A stretch of 22,578 bases of DNA, from the NCBI GenBank assembly GCA_937888925.1, contig CALARM010001111.1, positions 1 to 22,578 of the forward strand, in the 5' to 3' direction. Under the pieces are notes generated by a model. The model had not been told where the DNA came from. It did not search any database and saw nothing but the letters and a program-made list of their open reading frames with translations. Origin of the DNA: an uncultured Synergistia bacterium. GTDB lineage: Bacteria; Eremiobacterota; SpSt-956; JAKJGF01. The translations under genes and the position numbers were made by a program. Shown here piece after piece: positions 21,311 to 22,578 of this stretch. Position 1 is the first letter of the stretch. Each line of letters starts with the position of its first letter.

Positions 21311-22333
21311 ATGTCAATTCTATATATTACGGAACAGGGAGCAGAATTAAAGAAAAAAGATAAGGTTTTACTCGTAGAAAAGAACGGACAGTTAATCCAG
21401 TCAATACATGCCTTTAAACTGGATCAGATTGTTATAATGGGCATGATAAACATTTCCCCTCATACGATAGCTTTTCTTTTAGAACAGGGTATTGATACGG
21501 TGTTTATGTCTGTTAAAGGAAAATACAGGGGAAGACTTGTTTCACAGTTCGGAAAAAATATAGTATTACGTCAGATTCAGTTCCGTAAACTGGATGACGG
21601 GCAGTTTGTCCTGAACCTTGCGAAAGCTTTTGTAGAAGGTAAGCTGAAAAATTACAGGACAGTCCTGAGGAGATATAACAGAGAACTGAATAACATTGAA
21701 ATAGAAAAATCCCTTCATCAGATAAGGAATTTAATAGAAAAAATTCCTCATGCAGATAATACGGATACTGTAAGAGGCTATGAAGGAAAAGGTTCAGAGA
21801 GTTATTTCCGTTCTTTCAAACACCTGTTGAAATCAGGCGAATTTACCTTTGATGAAAGAAACCGCCGTCCTCCTAAAGATCCTGTAAATGCAATGCTGAG
21901 CTTCGGTTATACCCTTCTTGTAAATATTGTCCAGACCCAGGTAAATATAACAGGTCTTGACCCTTATCTTGGAAGTCTTCATACAGTTGATTACGGCCGT
22001 CCTTCTCTTGTTCTTGATCTTATGGAGGAATTCCGCCCTCTTATTGTGGATCTTCTTGTTTTGAGACTCATAAATAAAGGAATTATAAAACTGAGGGATT
22101 TTCATTTTGCCGATGAAGAAGACCTTCAGGATGATGATGTTTATCCTGTAAGACTCACTCATGAAGGGATAAAAAAATTCATAATAAATTATGAAAAACA
22201 GCTTGATACAGTTGTGGTTTATCCCGGAAACGGCCATAAGCTGAGTTACAGGCAGATAATACTCGAACAGGCAAGGAAGCTTGTAAGACACCTGAAAGAG
22301 GAAGAAGTATATTCTTCTTTCCTTACCAGATAG
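21311..22333 (+). CDS. cas1: Cas1 spacer-acquisition integrase
   Basis: A 340-residue Cas1. The start MSILYITEQGAELKKKDK is standard for the family. The catalytic metal ligands are E158 (RGYEGKGSESYF), H224 (DPYLGSLHTVDYGRP) and an acidic residue in LVLDLMEEFRP (D236 or E239). Cas1 forms the integrase with Cas2 that inserts protospacers next to the array leader. Length and motifs are intact, with no reverse-transcriptase fusion. The ATG at 21311 is used here because the protein motif begins there, but it has no ribosome site; the nearest one is before the heptamer array and points to another frame. The stop is 12 bp before the cas2 TTG. Confidence 0.93.
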   Translation: MSILYITEQGAELKKKDKVLLVEKNGQLIQSIHAFKLDQIVIMGMINISPHTIAFLLEQGIDTVFMSVKGKYRGRLVSQFGKNIVLRQIQFRKLDDGQFVLNLAKAFVEGKLKNYRTVLRRYNRELNNIEIEKSLHQIRNLIEKIPHADNTDTVRGYEGKGSESYFRSFKHLLKSGEFTFDERNRRPPKDPVNAMLSFGYTLLVNIVQTQVNITGLDPYLGSLHTVDYGRPSLVLDLMEEFRPLIVDLLVLRLINKGIIKLRDFHFADEEDLQDDDVYPVRLTHEGIKKFIINYEKQLDTVVVYPGNGHKLSYRQIILEQARKLVRHLKEEEVYSSFLTR

Positions 22334-22345
22334 GAGATAATTCTT

Positions 22346-22578
22346 TTGTACGTAGTGGTATCCTATGATATTATCGATGATAAAAGAAGAAATAAAATAG
22401 CGAAAGCTCTTCTCTGTTACGGAAGGAGGGTTCAGAAGAGTGTATTCGAGTGTCTTCTTGAGGAAAAACATTTCCTTGAAATGAAGACAGCTATAGAAAG
22501 TCTTATAGACTTTGAAAAAGACAGTGTCCGTTATTATTTTCTATGTAAAAAATGTGTTCCTGCCATAGAGATTTCCGG
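22346..22578 (+). CDS. cas2: Cas2 (partial, runs off the window)
   Basis: The first 77 codons of cas2, starting at TTG 22346 with AGGAGA 8 bp before it. The opening strand MYVVVSYDIIDDKRRNKIAK has the Cas2 aspartate (D8), and YGRRVQKSVFECLLEE is the conserved second strand and turn. The next segment (KDSVRYYFLCKKCVPAIEIS) is also typical. Cas2 dimerises and bridges two Cas1 dimers during spacer integration. The gene continues past the end of the window, where a CRISPR array would commonly follow. Confidence 0.9.
   Translation, partial: MYVVVSYDIIDDKRRNKIAKALLCYGRRVQKSVFECLLEEKHFLEMKTAIESLIDFEKDSVRYYFLCKKCVPAIEIS

Noticed and set aside
21274..21363. Short peptide gene starting at ATG 21274
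   Set aside because: The frame is only 29 codons, composed mostly of the heptamer and out-of-frame cas1; treated as part of the cas1 leader rather than as a gene.
21833..22471. Long minus-strand open frame of about 212 codons opposite cas1 and cas2
   Set aside because: It is antisense to well-supported genes, has no ribosome site and its translation shows no recognisable domain.

Overview
The window is a compact defence island dominated by type III CRISPR-Cas genes. The DNA is A+T-rich (roughly mid-30s % G+C by eye). Starts are bacterial (ATG/TTG preceded by AGGAGG-like ribosome sites) and promoters have TATAAT-like -10 boxes, so this is a low-G+C bacterium. I cannot name the phylum. Mixing type III-A, type III-D, Csx20 and a CRISPR-associated primase-polymerase is common in anaerobes and thermophiles, but that is only suggestive.

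Region by region. (1) Positions 79-306 (minus) hold a headless C-terminal fragment of a WD40-repeat protein. (2) 315-9868 (minus) is one tightly packed operon: csx20, a CARF-domain protein with a degenerate PD-(D/E)xK domain, an HD-less Cas10, a Cas7, a Csx10/Cas5 with a helical Cas11-like tail, a double Cas7, Csx19, and a large Cas7 with insertions. This is a type III-D effector of the III-D2/III-Dv kind, with Cas7 still separate from Cas5-Cas11. (3) 10134-10676 (plus) is an unrecognised exported protein lying alone between the two type III operons. (4) 10795-17085 (minus) is a type III-A operon headed by a second csx20: csx20, cas10/csm1, csm2, csm3, csm4, csm5. (5) 17329-19354 (plus) carries a DUF4143-type ATPase and a MntA/HepT toxin-antitoxin pair. 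(6) 19413-22578 (plus) is the adaptation module: TPR-containing primase-polymerase (CAPP), cas1 and the start of cas2, which runs off the window. There is no CRISPR array and no cas6 in the window.

How it should work together: CRISPR RNAs made elsewhere guide two different type III complexes against invading RNA. Both Cas10 subunits keep GGDD and should make cyclic oligoadenylate. The single CARF protein is the only visible cyclic-oligoadenylate effector. The two Csx20 proteins, one per operon, belong to a ring-nuclease-type family that would remove the signal. The two csx20 promoters are near-duplicates and share a 19-bp dyad (TGTGAC-N7-GTCAYA) placed 9 bp upstream of the -10 box. Related dyads sit upstream of the exported-protein gene and of the III-A cas10, suggesting one regulator for the whole island. 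Cas1, Cas2 and the primase-polymerase would acquire spacers.

The most unusual observation is a perfect four-copy heptamer (GCGTCAC) between the only good ribosome-binding site of cas1 and the cas1 reading frame. With four copies, the start codons next to that site are out of frame with cas1. With three or six copies they would be in frame. This has the layout of a translational phase-variation switch on spacer acquisition.
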